In this document: piece after piece, positions 1 through 9,000 of the stretch | Layout: each line of letters begins with the position of its first letter | Position numbering within the stretch: position 1 is the stretch's first letter | Assembly: GCA_018716485.1 (NCBI GenBank) | Contig: DVJY01000016.1 | Span: 1 to 51,294 of the forward strand | Length of the DNA: 51,294 bases | Direction: 5' to 3' | DNA from: Candidatus Scybalocola faecipullorum | Lineage (GTDB): Bacteria > Bacillota > Clostridia > Lachnospirales > Lachnospiraceae | The notes under the pieces: generated by a model | The model's input: only the letters and a program-made list of their open reading frames with translations | Databases searched by the model: none | Told to the model about the DNA's origin: nothing | Program-made: the position numbers and the translations under genes

Positions 1-45
1 GGACTGAAAATCCTCGTGTCACTGGTTCGATTCCGGTTCTGGGCA
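1..45 (+). tRNA. tRNA-Phe (GAA), 5' end cut by window edge
   Basis: The window opens inside the anticodon arm. The loop CTGAAAA between GGA and TCC gives anticodon GAA at 6-8. The T arm follows (ACTGG / TTCGATT / CCGGT, 21-37), then the 3' acceptor strand 38-44 and discriminator A45. No CCA is encoded. The D arm and 5' acceptor strand lie outside the window. Confidence 0.9.
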
Positions 46-49
46 CTGT

Positions 50-120
50 GCGGGTGTAGTTCAATGGTAGAACACCAGCCTTCCAAGCTGGATACGTGGG
101 TTCGATTCCCATCACCCGCT
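50..120 (+). tRNA. tRNA-Gly (TCC)
   Basis: The acceptor strands GCGGGTG (50-56) and CACCCGC (113-119) pair perfectly, with discriminator T120. The anticodon stem CCAGC/GCTGG encloses loop CTTCCAA with anticodon TCC at 82-84. The T loop is TTCGATT. It lies 4 nt after tRNA-Phe and was probably transcribed with it. Confidence 0.96.
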
Positions 121-137
121 TAAAAAATCATTTATAT

Positions 138-209
138 GCGCGAGTGGCTCAGTGGTGGAGTATCGCCTTGCCAAGGCGAGGGTCGCGGGTTCGAATCCCG
201 TCTCGCGCT
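138..209 (+). tRNA. tRNA-Gly (GCC)
   Basis: The acceptor strands GCGCGAG (138-144) and CTCGCGC (202-208) pair perfectly. The anticodon stem TCGCC/GGCGA encloses loop TTGCCAA with anticodon GCC at 170-172. The T loop is TTCGAAT. It is the last gene of the tRNA array, with a terminator starting 7 nt later. Two glycine isoacceptors side by side cover all four glycine codons. Confidence 0.96.
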
Positions 210-216
210 TCGATGT

Positions 217-245
217 AAGTGTGTGCCAAGGCACACACTTTTTTA
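217..245 (+). terminator. Rho-independent terminator of the tRNA array
   Basis: An 11-bp perfect stem, AAGTGTGTGCC with its complement at 230-240, and a very tight loop are followed by a T run. It starts 7 nt after tRNA-Gly(GCC). Confidence 0.9.
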
Positions 246-270
246 ATGCTATAGAAAAATTTTAGCCAAA

Positions 271-304
271 CAGCGGGTTTCGAGCGGTAACCGGCTGCTT
301 TTTT
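271..304 (+). terminator. Second hairpin with T tail after the tRNA array
   Basis: CAGCGGGTT (271-279) pairs with AACCGGCTG (289-297) with one mismatch, followed by CTTTTTT. It could be a back-up terminator. It runs directly into the structured repeat at 305-364, as the glgB terminator does into the second repeat copy. Confidence 0.6.
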
Positions 305-364
305 GCGCGATACGCCCGGAGCGAAGACCTGCCGCGCTTACACGGGCAGACATCTGACGGGTAA
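305..364. repeat. Structured interspersed repeat, copy 1
   Basis: This 60-nt non-coding element shares the order CGATAC, CCCGG, CTGCCG, CTT, CACGGG, AGA, AT, GGGTAA with 18434-18491. The two copies agree at most positions. Imperfect nested inverted repeats (CCCGG with CGGG, CTGCC with GGCAG) predict a cruciform or hairpin. Both copies begin immediately after a terminator T run. It lies between the tRNA terminators and the 3' end of the LysR gene. Its function is unknown. Confidence 0.65.
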
Positions 365-382
365 TGTATAATCATTCAGCTT

Positions 383-1276
383 TTATATCTCTGTATTAAG
401 CAGTTCCCGAAGATACTGTAAAAAGATATTTGCAGCCTTAGATAATACCTGATATTTTTTCCAGACAATAAAACCGCGGGCTTCTAACGAAGGGTCAAAT
501 GGGCGGAAACAAAGATTGCTGCCATGGGTGTTAATGAGTTTATCGTAGCACAAAGCGTATCCCAGACCTTCATCCACCAGTAAGGACGCGTTAAAAAGCA
601 AATTATAAGTAGCAACAATATGCAGTTCAGACTCTTCCCGCTGAAGCCACTGGTTCAGATATACGTCATCACCTTTTTGATGAGATACAATCAGAGGCTT
701 ATCCCACAAATCTTCCGGGCAGATGGTTTCTTTTTCGGCTAAAGGAGAATCTCTGCGCATTAAAACACCCCATGTATCTTTTATGGGAACTGGTATAGCT
801 TCGTATTTTTGTGAGTCGATTTCCGTAGAGAGCAGTCCAAAATCAATAAGGCCTTTATCCAGATATTCTAAGACATGCTCCGCATTGCCGCTGGAAATGT
901 TATACCGGATATCCGGGTATTTTTTTTGCAGTTTTTTTGCAACTTTGGCAAATAATCGTACGATTTCTGTTTCGCCGGATCCAATAAATACATTGCCAGC
1001 AATAGTTTCATCGGATCCGGTAATTTCTTCTTCTGTACGTCTCATAAGCGAGACCATTTCTTCTGCGCGTTTGCGCAGGATCATCCCTTCTTCTGTTAAT
1101 ATGACTTTGCGCGAACCTTTTACCCCGCGGATTAAAAGTTGCTTTCCAAGCTCTGTCTCAAGGGCTTTAAGCTGTGTTGACAGGGCGGGCTGAGAAATGT
1201 GCAAAGATTCTGCTGCTGCAGTAATGTTTTGTTCTCTTGCCACTGCCAGAAAATATTCCAATATACGAAATTCCAT
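383..1276 (-). CDS. LysR-family transcriptional regulator
   Basis: This 297-residue protein has the LysR N-terminal winged helix-turn-helix in the first ~60 residues (EFRILEYFLAVAREQNITAA, then SQPALSTQLKALE) and a periplasmic-binding-protein-like effector domain from about residue 90. The length is normal for the family. The start at 1276 is preferred because GGGGAGG lies about 8 nt upstream; a start six codons earlier would place the ribosome binding site inside the gene. The neighbouring nucleotidyltransferase at 1721 is divergent, but about 440 nt and its own promoter separate them, so a regulatory link is only a possibility. The effector cannot be read from the sequence. Confidence 0.92.
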   Translation of the reverse strand: MEFRILEYFLAVAREQNITAAAESLHISQPALSTQLKALETELGKQLLIRGVKGSRKVILTEEGMILRKRAEEMVSLMRRTEEEITGSDETIAGNVFIGSGETEIVRLFAKVAKKLQKKYPDIRYNISSGNAEHVLEYLDKGLIDFGLLSTEIDSQKYEAIPVPIKDTWGVLMRRDSPLAEKETICPEDLWDKPLIVSHQKGDDVYLNQWLQREESELHIVATYNLLFNASLLVDEGLGYALCYDKLINTHGSNLCFRPFDPSLEARGFIVWKKYQVLSKAANIFLQYLRELLNTEI

Positions 1277-1330
1277 TGCGGTCGCCTCCCCCATCAGTAG
1301 GTGAATTGAAAAGTTAAATACAACACAGGC

Positions 1331-1345
1331 TGTTGCATTTAGAAT
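1331..1345. repeat. Short partial copy of the ~81-bp intergenic repeat
   Basis: These 15 nt (TGTTGCATTTAGAAT) are identical to 34701-34715 in the longer repeat and differ by one base from the matching part of the copy at 1432-1512. They lie about 55 nt upstream of the LysR start, so they may be a repeat remnant or part of that promoter region. Confidence 0.45.
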
Positions 1346-1431
1346 AACATGAGATAGGAGCCCCGGGGTGCATTTATAACTTCGGCAAAAGTAAAAAAAT
1401 GCAGTCCGGACTTTGTGCTGTCTTCTTTTAT

Positions 1432-1512
1432 GGAATTTTACACAAAACAGAAGGAAAAAGCAACAGAAACCGGGAAATAGGCTGAAATCGTTGCATTTAG
1501 AATTTCAACTAA
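1432..1512. repeat. ~81-bp intergenic repeat, copy A
   Basis: This 81-nt element begins GGAATTTTACACAAAA and ends TTGCATTTAGAATTTCAAC, followed by TAA. The same ends, with a less conserved centre, recur as an 82-nt unit at 34643-34724. I see no terminal inverted repeat. The left end resembles the outer ends of some Firmicute insertion sequences, so it may be a non-autonomous or decayed element. It is the only recognisable content of the 440-nt gap between the LysR and nucleotidyltransferase genes apart from the promoter and the short fragment at 1331. Confidence 0.7.
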
Positions 1513-1653
1513 CCTAATTTTGTTAATTGCCGCTGACAATGTATTTGTGCCGATGCAGAAGCCTGTATTCGCTGCAATAAAAGATAAAATGAATAGAATC
1601 TTTAACTTGATTGCTTGAATATGCATTTTTTAAAGCCAAATCGACAATGTTAT

Positions 1654-1682
1654 TTGACATAGTGTATGTATTTGTTTATAAT
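1654..1682 (+). promoter_or_regulatory. Consensus sigma-A promoter of the nucleotidyltransferase gene
   Basis: A perfect -35 TTGACA (1654-1659), a 17-nt spacer and a perfect -10 TATAAT (1677-1682) lie about 38 nt upstream of the proposed GTG start. This is one of the best promoter matches in the window and suggests strong constitutive expression. Confidence 0.9.
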
Positions 1683-1720
1683 GGAGTCACTACACAAAGA
1701 TATTAATGGAGGAAATAACA

Positions 1721-2605
1721 GTGAAAACGACATTGGTCATTATGGCGGCTGGTATAGGCAGCCGATTTGGCGGTGGAATTAAGCAGCTTCAGTCCGTAGG
1801 TCCGAACGGGGAGATTATTATGGACTATTCAATTAAAGATGCAGTTGCTGCAGGCTTTGACAGGGTTGTTTTTATTATCAGAAAAGATCTTGAAAAAGAT
1901 TTTAAAGAAATCATTGGCAACCGTATCGAAAAAGAAGTGGAAGTTGCATACGCATTTCAGGAGCTTGATGACCTTCCAAACGGATTTAAAAAACCGGAAG
2001 GCCGGGTAAAACCGTGGGGAACCGGACAGGCGATTCTTGTATGCAAGGATATTGTCAAAGAGCCTTTTGTTGTCATTAATGCAGATGACTATTATGGGAA
2101 AGAGGCATTTGTCAAGCTACATGATTTTCTTCTGAACGAGCCTGCACAGGTGGACGGAAAATTAAATCTTGGTATGGCCGGCTTTATTTTAGGCAACACG
2201 CTCAGTGAAAACGGCGCAGTGACAAGAGGTATTTGCGCTGTAGATGACCGGGGATATTTGACAGATGTTTTGGAAACGAAAGGCATTGAAAAAACAGCGG
2301 ATGGCGCAGTTGTCCGCGAGGAAGGCATGCCGGACGGAGAAGTAGATGTGAAGAACTATGTTTCTATGAATATGTGGGCGCTTCATCCGGAGTTTATGGA
2401 TGTTTTAGAGAAAGGATTTACAGAATTCCTTGAAAATATGCAGCCGGGAGATATTAAAGGCGAGTATTTGCTCCCGATTATTATTGACGGCCTGATTAAA
2501 TCCGGCAAAGCACAGGTGAAGCTGTGTGAGACTCATGACAAATGGTACGGCATTACATATAAAGAAGATCTTGATTATGTAAGAGAGGCTTTTAAAACAA
2601 TTTAA
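1721..2605 (+). CDS. Sugar-phosphate-type nucleotidyltransferase
   Basis: This protein of about 294 residues belongs to the GT-A-fold NTP-transferase superfamily. The N-terminal nucleotide-binding loop reads MAAGIGSRFGGGIKQL, a variant of the GxGxR...K signature of NDP-sugar pyrophosphorylases. VVINADDYYG around residue 120 looks like the metal-binding Asp motif. GTG at 1721 is preferred because GGAGG at 1708-1712 is 8 nt away; the in-frame ATG at 1706 would overlap that site. The gene is monocistronic, with a consensus promoter and a terminator. The sugar substrate is not evident, and no cell-wall or polysaccharide genes flank it. Confidence 0.85.
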   Translation: MKTTLVIMAAGIGSRFGGGIKQLQSVGPNGEIIMDYSIKDAVAAGFDRVVFIIRKDLEKDFKEIIGNRIEKEVEVAYAFQELDDLPNGFKKPEGRVKPWGTGQAILVCKDIVKEPFVVINADDYYGKEAFVKLHDFLLNEPAQVDGKLNLGMAGFILGNTLSENGAVTRGICAVDDRGYLTDVLETKGIEKTADGAVVREEGMPDGEVDVKNYVSMNMWALHPEFMDVLEKGFTEFLENMQPGDIKGEYLLPIIIDGLIKSGKAQVKLCETHDKWYGITYKEDLDYVREAFKTI

Positions 2606-2617
2606 AACAAACTGACG

Positions 2618-2655
2618 GCCGGCTTTTGCCTTATGTGCAAAGGCCGGCTTTTCTT
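2618..2655 (+). terminator. Terminator of the nucleotidyltransferase gene
   Basis: A 12-bp stem, GCCGGCTTTTGC with GCAAAGGCCGGC (one G-T pair), and a 7-nt loop are followed by TTTTCTTG. Confidence 0.9.
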
Positions 2656-2682
2656 GTTTCTGCCGGCGGTTTATAGTATAAT
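2654..2682 (+). promoter_or_regulatory. Promoter of apbE and probably the jetABC genes
   Basis: -35 TTGTTT (2654-2659), a 17-nt spacer and -10 TATAAT (2677-2682) sit in the tail of the preceding terminator, 39 nt upstream of the apbE ATG. No other promoter is apparent before jetA. Confidence 0.7.
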
Positions 2683-2721
2683 ATCCGCATAGCCATGATA
2701 CTTTCTAAAAAGGAGCCGTTT

Positions 2722-3771
2722 ATGGGGAAAAATATAAAAGCAATTTTGTGTCTGACAGTGACGGCATGTCTGATGCTGGTGTCGGGATGCGGCCGTGGCC
2801 GTCAAAACAGATCATATACAGCAGAGTTTTACTCTGTATTCGATACAATGTCAACGATTACAGTTTATACGGACAGTGAAGAAGAGTTTCAGACAATCGC
2901 TGACAAAATCGAGAACGAATTGACGAAATATCACCAGTTGTATGATATTTATCATACGTATGACGGGATTGCCAACATCAAAGATATTAATGATCAGGCA
3001 GGCATCCGTCCGGTAGAAGTCAGTCAGGATATCATTGATCTGCTGAAATTTGGCCAAGAGATGTATGAGAAAACAGATGGCATGGTTAATATTGCCTTTG
3101 GCAGTGTGCTTAAGATTTGGCATGATTACAGGGAGGCTGGCCAGAATAATCCGGAAGAGGCCCAGCTGCCGCCGATGGACGCGTTGGAAGAAGCGTATGC
3201 ACATACAGATATTGACCAGATGATTATTGATGAAGAGGCTTCCACGGTTTATTTGGCTGATGCGGATATGAGTCTTGATGTGGGTGCCATTGCCAAAGGA
3301 TATGCCACAGAGAAAGTGGCAGATATGCTTGAAGGGCAGGGAATCTCCCATGTGCTTCTGGATATCGGAGGCAATATTCGAGCGATCGGTGATAAACCGG
3401 ATGGGACGCTGTGGCGTCTGGGACTTCAAAATCCGGATTTGGACAGTGACGAAAATTATGTGCATATCATTGAACTTGAGAGCACTTCGCTTGTCACAAG
3501 CGGTGATTATCAGCGGTATTATACAGTGAATGGCAAGCGGTATCATCATATTATCGATCCGCAGACGTTAATGCCGTCGGACAGATTTACCGATGTATCG
3601 GTCATCTATGAAGATTCGGGAATTTCCGATGCGATGTCCACAGCCTTATTTAATATGGACATCGAAGAAGGAAAAGCCTTGGCTGAGTCTGTAGGAGCGG
3701 AAGTTTTATGGATTTTTCAAGATGGCAGTGAGACGATGACGGACGGGTTTGCCGACTATATCAGTGAATGA
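2722..3771 (+). CDS. apbE: FAD:protein FMN transferase (ApbE family lipoprotein)
   Basis: This protein of about 349 residues starts with a lipoprotein signal peptide whose lipobox LVSGC places the lipidated Cys at residue 23, so it should act outside the membrane. ApbE enzymes use FAD and Mg2+ to attach FMN to a Thr or Ser of extracytoplasmic or membrane flavoproteins. Family motifs are visible: DVGAIAKGYATEKVA near residue 185, VTSGDYQRYY and HHIIDPQT near 260-280, and SDAMSTALF near 303. The ATG at 2722 has AGGAG 6 nt upstream, which rules out the start nine codons earlier. No Rnf, Nqr or other flavinylation target lies in the window. Only 16 nt separate it from jetA. Confidence 0.93.
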   Translation: MGKNIKAILCLTVTACLMLVSGCGRGRQNRSYTAEFYSVFDTMSTITVYTDSEEEFQTIADKIENELTKYHQLYDIYHTYDGIANIKDINDQAGIRPVEVSQDIIDLLKFGQEMYEKTDGMVNIAFGSVLKIWHDYREAGQNNPEEAQLPPMDALEEAYAHTDIDQMIIDEEASTVYLADADMSLDVGAIAKGYATEKVADMLEGQGISHVLLDIGGNIRAIGDKPDGTLWRLGLQNPDLDSDENYVHIIELESTSLVTSGDYQRYYTVNGKRYHHIIDPQTLMPSDRFTDVSVIYEDSGISDAMSTALFNMDIEEGKALAESVGAEVLWIFQDGSETMTDGFADYISE

Positions 3772-3787
3772 TCGGAGGTGCCAACTT

Positions 3788-5296
3788 ATGGCTGAAAATA
3801 ATGAAATGATGGAAGATATTATAGACAGTCACCCAGAACGCATGAACAATTTGAGCAAATATTATCCTTTTTTCAAATTGATGGATAATGCTTTCGGATC
3901 ATATAAAGATATCGACGTCAAAGATTTGGATATGCCCTACCTAGTGCTTGCAGTGCTTAGATACTTAATCGAGGAAAATCATTTTAATCACAAAAAAGTA
4001 ACGTATGATGACATATGCGGTTTTATTGGCTGCCGTATCCGGGAAGATTTCGGGCTGACGCCGGAGCCTGACCGCATGAAAGCATTGGAGAGTTATATCT
4101 TTGATAAAATGTGCAATGACGGCCGACCGTTTATATTGACATGGTTTGACCCCTGTGCAAAGAAAAAAAGAATTTCAAGAATCCGGTTTATTGAAAGCCG
4201 TTACGATCAGGGACAGCTGCATTATATACTGACTGAAGAAGCATTGTCATTTTATTTGGACACAAAGGAAATTCGGGAAGAAAGCCGTATTTCTGTGGAG
4301 CATATACTGCTTTCAAAAATGGTTTCTTCCAAAAATTTTAAAGGCGGCTTAGACGTAGTCGCAAGAATCGGGCAGGAAGTTTCAAGACTGGAGGCCTCAA
4401 AAGATCAAGTGCTGCGGCTTTTGGGGCATCATGTGTTTGAAGGTGTTCAGGCACTGGATGACTTTATGAACCGCGGTATGGCATGGTTTGAGCAGGAACA
4501 TGAAATGTTTGCCCAAAATAAGGCGCTTGTCGATCAGGCAATGGCCATGTGCACGGAAAATGAAACGCTGAAAGAAATCAATGCTTTGGATAGAGCGCTG
4601 AAAACAGTGATGCGCAAGCATGAAAATCTTCTGGATGCGTGCACCAAACTGCAGATACAGGCAGATCAGATGATTTCCAGAGCAAAGCACAACCGGTTCA
4701 GAAAGGCCATGGATTTTGAAAATTATAAAGCCCGTATGATGGAGGCTGACAGTCTTGAAGCACTGGCAGCCTTTGTCAAACCGCTGTTTGGATTAAAGAT
4801 GAGAAAAACATTGCCGCTGTCTCAGCTTGATGATCTGCTGACATGTAAAATAGAAGAGGCTGCAGAAAAAGAGCGTATTGTCACCGGGAGAACACGGGAA
4901 TATATTTATGAAGACGAAGCCGCAGATCTTCGTATTGAGACCAATTTCAAATATTTTTTGAAAATTTTGTTTGAACGCCTGCTTGCGCGCGGCCGTGTCA
5001 GCCTGACAGAGTTAAATCGGCTGTATACGTTAAGACTTGGCAGCGATATTTGTGATAACGGTGATTATTATACTTTTCTTGCCCATATAAGCCAGAAAAA
5101 TTTTTATGATCTTTCAAAAGCGGCGGTATCGCCGGACACTTTTTTAGAAGCGGCAACAGCAAAGTTTTTGATATCGTCAGAATGGGCCCGGTACCGTTTG
5201 CTGAAATTCAAGTTAACGTATATGCCTGAAACATTGATTGAGACAAAAGAAGGCTTTTATATCTCGGAAATCATATTTGAAAGAACGGAGGAATAA
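3788..5296 (+). CDS. jetA: Wadjet JetA / MksF-like subunit of an SMC complex
   Basis: This 502-residue protein resembles the JetA (MksF, kleisin-type) subunit of bacterial Wadjet/MksBEF condensins. It has a helical, winged-helix-like N-terminal half (for example YPFFKLMDNAFGSY and LHYILTEEALSFYLDTKEI), a long helical middle rich in Glu, Lys and Gln, and a mixed C-terminal domain. In the known complexes JetA bridges the SMC heads and binds JetB. The ATG at 3788 has GGAGG 9 nt upstream. It follows apbE by 16 nt and is followed by jetB and jetC in the order typical of Wadjet loci. The assignment rests on recognition of family character plus gene order; a profile search would confirm the subtype, with type III my best guess. 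Confidence 0.8.
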   Translation: MAENNEMMEDIIDSHPERMNNLSKYYPFFKLMDNAFGSYKDIDVKDLDMPYLVLAVLRYLIEENHFNHKKVTYDDICGFIGCRIREDFGLTPEPDRMKALESYIFDKMCNDGRPFILTWFDPCAKKKRISRIRFIESRYDQGQLHYILTEEALSFYLDTKEIREESRISVEHILLSKMVSSKNFKGGLDVVARIGQEVSRLEASKDQVLRLLGHHVFEGVQALDDFMNRGMAWFEQEHEMFAQNKALVDQAMAMCTENETLKEINALDRALKTVMRKHENLLDACTKLQIQADQMISRAKHNRFRKAMDFENYKARMMEADSLEALAAFVKPLFGLKMRKTLPLSQLDDLLTCKIEEAAEKERIVTGRTREYIYEDEAADLRIETNFKYFLKILFERLLARGRVSLTELNRLYTLRLGSDICDNGDYYTFLAHISQKNFYDLSKAAVSPDTFLEAATAKFLISSEWARYRLLKFKLTYMPETLIETKEGFYISEIIFERTEE

Positions 5297-5297
5297 T

Positions 5298-6020
5298 GTG
5301 GAAAACCGAAACCTTGAAAAAGCGGTGGAAATTTTTGCTGCATTGATCAGCGGCGAGGAGGTCAGTACCCGCAGCCACGCAGAATTATATGAAAATTATA
5401 TCGGAAATGCTGAAGTTTATGATCTTTTGCACACAATGTTAAAAGCCTCCAATCTGTATCTTTATGAATATCAGCAGGCGCTTTATGTGACGGCAGGGGA
5501 GCATAACAGAGTTTTCGGATACAATAATGATGAATTGAAAAAGACGATCGGCCTGCGGCTGAACAAAGAACTGTTTCTTGTCTATAATATTATTTTTGAG
5601 ATTGTTCTGTTATTCTATAAAAGTTCTTCGGACTGTGCCGTCAGAGAATATGTGCGCGCTGAAGAAGTTGCGGAGGCAGTGACGGCAGGATTTGGCCGGC
5701 TGTCCGGACAGAAGATGTCTGATGTCATGTCCGAAGGTGAAGCTGAAAGTTTCGGCACAATCGCAGCGCTTTGGGAGGAACTGCCGATGACGGCGGCCAA
5801 TGAAGAAAATGCAAGTCTGAAAGCAGCCCGGGGTTCTAAAATCGGGATGATTAAGCTTACGTTTAATTTCCTTCAGGATCAGCAGCTTTTTTATGAAGCC
5901 GGCGGTAAATATTATGCCCTTGACCGATTCAGGGCATTAGTTCAGGATTATTACGAAGAAGCCGGAAGCAGACTGTATGAGCTGCTTATTCAGGGAGGTG
6001 AAACACATGCCGGGCATTAA
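5298..6020 (+). CDS. jetB: Wadjet JetB / MksE-like subunit
   Basis: This 240-residue, mostly helical protein sits between jetA and jetC, where JetB/MksE (kite-type winged-helix subunit) is normally found. The start is GTG at 5298, one base after the jetA stop, with GGAGG at 5287-5291. Residues ~190-235 (KIGMIKLTFNFLQDQQLFYE, then KYYALDRFRALVQDYYE) look like a winged-helix unit. The last 14 nt overlap the start of jetC, so translation is probably coupled. Sequence alone is weakly diagnostic; the call relies largely on context and size. Confidence 0.75.
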   Translation: MENRNLEKAVEIFAALISGEEVSTRSHAELYENYIGNAEVYDLLHTMLKASNLYLYEYQQALYVTAGEHNRVFGYNNDELKKTIGLRLNKELFLVYNIIFEIVLLFYKSSSDCAVREYVRAEEVAEAVTAGFGRLSGQKMSDVMSEGEAESFGTIAALWEELPMTAANEENASLKAARGSKIGMIKLTFNFLQDQQLFYEAGGKYYALDRFRALVQDYYEEAGSRLYELLIQGGETHAGH

Positions 6021-9000
6021 TCGAATTCGGGTCAACAATGTTAAATATAATTTTGGAACACAGTTTTATGATGATTTTATCATGCGGTTTGACGGTAAAA
6101 ATGCCCTGTATGATCTTGCCAACGGCGGCGGAAAGAGCGTACTGCTGCTTTTGCTGCTTCAAAATCTGATTCCAAATTGTACATTGGACGATAAACAGCC
6201 GTTGGAAAAACTGTTCCGTACAGGAGATGGAAGCACATCGATTCATTCACTGATTGAATGGAAGCTGGATGATGTTTGTATTCAGGACGGATATAAATAC
6301 ATGCTGACAGGTTTTTGTGCCAGAAAAGCCAAAGATGACAGCATGGAAGATGAAAAAATAAAACATACAGCTTCTATTGATTACTTTAATTACATTATTT
6401 TTTACAGAAGTTATAATGACAATGATATTGTGAATCTGCCTTTGTCCAAAGGTGGAGAGCGTCTGACATATACCGGTCTGAGAGTCTATTTGAAAGAAAT
6501 TGAACGTAAGGATAGTCAGCTTAAAGTTGCTGTTTTTGACAGAAAGGGTGAGTATCAGCGGGCAATCGAGAAATACGGGCTGTACGAAAGCCAGTGGGAA
6601 ATTATCAGAGGCATAAATAAAACTGAAGGACATGTGCGTACTTATTTTGAGTCCAATTACCGCACAACGCGCAAAGTTGTGGAAGATCTGCTGATCGGGG
6701 AGATTATTCAGAAAGCGTTTGCTCATAAGGCGGGCGGCAGTGACAGTGATATCGCACAGACACTGCTTAATATTAAGGACCGTCTTGTCGAACTTTCAAA
6801 ACGCAAAGAAGAAATCAGCGCTTATGACGGTCAGATTAATGCATTGGAAAGTTTTATGCAGAGAATCAGCATTTTATCCCGACTTTATGAAAGAGAAGAA
6901 GTTTTTAAGAAAGATCTTGTAAAAACATATCGTACGATTCAAAATATTCTTCGTCTCAAAGAAAATGAAATGAATTTGTATGAAAAAGAGACAGCGCTGG
7001 CGGATAAACGTATAATTGAAGCGAAAAGAAAGACGGATACGGCAAAAGTTCAGCAAAGTCTGGAATGTTTGGCAAAAATGGAAGCAGACACCAATGACGG
7101 GGCTATGCATCTTCAGACATTGGAAAAAGAATATGCTTCCCAGATGTATGCGTTATCTGAAGCTCAAAGTATGAATGATTATCTCGAATATAAAGAAACG
7201 GTGCATCAGGCAGAAATTATTAAGAAGACAATAGAAAATTCAGGGCAGGGACATGAGGATTTGCTGGACGAGCTCAGACGCACGGCATTTTTGGGCAGAC
7301 AGACTGCTCAGGCAGAGATTAAACGATTAAAGTCGGAAATTGCAAAGGACGAACAGGAAAAGGCAGACTGGGAGACGGATATAACATCAGTTGACGGTAC
7401 AGTACGCGAAAATGACCGGAGAATCGCGGTTTTGGAACATGCGCAGCGCACAAAAGCAAGAGAAATACAAGACTGTATAGGAGAGGCGGCAAATTTGCGT
7501 AAACAGGTCAATGCGCTGCTTATTGAAGGCAGTCTGACGGAAATTCGGACATATCGGCAGAAAGTATCCCAAAAGAAACAGCAGATTGCAGATTTTCAGG
7601 AAGAAATCCGGCGGATGTCGGCGCGCAGGCACGCTTTGGAAATACAGGCCGGAAAGCTGGAAAGCGCGCAGCAGATGCTTCAAAGCATGGGCAGCGTCAG
7701 CAGCGAATTTATGACGCGTTATCTTCAGGAAAAAGAGCACATCGACCGTTTGATGTATATCTATAAAGCAGAGCATATGGATCATCTTAAACATGTGATC
7801 GCGCAGAGATATGAAAAGGCTTCGGCAGAGCTTTACTTATATGAAAAAGACTGCGGTACACTGACAAAATATATGGAACAGCTTGAGGAACATAATCCGG
7901 TAACAGTCAGCAGCGGTGTATCAGAAGCTGTCAATTACCTGAGAAGTAAACACCATGCTTCTTGTATGGCAGGCAGCGATTATTTAAAAGATATAGAAAA
8001 AGAAGAAAAAGCTGCGCTGCTTGAGCGGCTGCCGTTTTTGCCATACACTGTCATCGTGATGGATAAGGCCGGAAGTGTATTTGGCGACCGTGTATTCAAA
8101 GAAACTGATTTTGGCGGCTTTGCAATACCGGTGATGCGCATTGAGGCCGTAGAGAACGGAGAAAAAGTGCTGTCCGGGGATCAAATCTTCTTGGCGGGAT
8201 GTCCGTCGGCACTGTATACCAATGAGGCGGCACTGGAGCAAAAAAAGAATCAGACCAAATCCAGACTTGAAGCCATCGAAAAAGATAAACATCGTCTTCA
8301 GGATCAAATGAAGACATATATGACTGATCTGGAAAGTGTATTTTATTTTGTTAAAAATTATGAAGATGTATATCAGATCAAACAAAATGAGGCGCAGCAG
8401 CTGAAAAAACGGACAGAGGAAAATCAGCAGCTGCAGCAGCAATGCGCCTGTGAGATACAACAGCTGAAAGAAGATTCGGCAAAAACTCAGGCAGCATTGG
8501 AACGCGCTCAGGCAGATTATGAAGAAACATGCAAAGAATCAGAGGTTGTGGAAAAAATTGCCCGGCTGATGAAAAAAATCGAAGAAGATAAGAAGTCTGC
8601 GGACAGAGACAGGATAGAGAAAGACAGGCTGTCAGAAGAGACAAAAGCATTGCTTCAGAAAAAAGAAGGACTTCAGGCCAGTGCGGAAAAAATAAAAGTA
8701 CACATAGACTGTATGAAATCTGAGGCCGATGAACTGGCGGCAATGATCAGAAAAGATTTTTTAGTTTATCTTCCTTCAGACGGCGCGGCGGTCAAAATAC
8801 AGGACAGCGGCGAAAAAATAGAAGATATTCATGCGAGATTTATGGGACTGAAGGCTGCATATGAAGAAAAAAATGCAGATTTGAGCGATAAAAGACGTCT
8901 TTTGGAAAATTATGAAAAGACGATGGAGCGGCTGAAAGAGGCTGTTGAAACGCGAAATATTGATTTTAAGACATTGGAAGCAAAGGCACAGGCAAAAAAC

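Noticed and set aside
1438-1626. A 62-codon minus-strand frame rich in hydrophobic residues
   Set aside because: It overlaps the ~81-bp repeat, has no ribosome binding site and no recognisable family.
1513-1650. Riboswitch in the leader of the nucleotidyltransferase gene
   Set aside because: The consensus promoter lies downstream at 1654-1682, so this DNA is not in the transcript; no known riboswitch motif was recognised.
2851-3549. A 232-codon minus-strand frame opposite apbE
   Set aside because: ApbE has clear catalytic motifs in the other strand, and the antisense product shows no family pattern.
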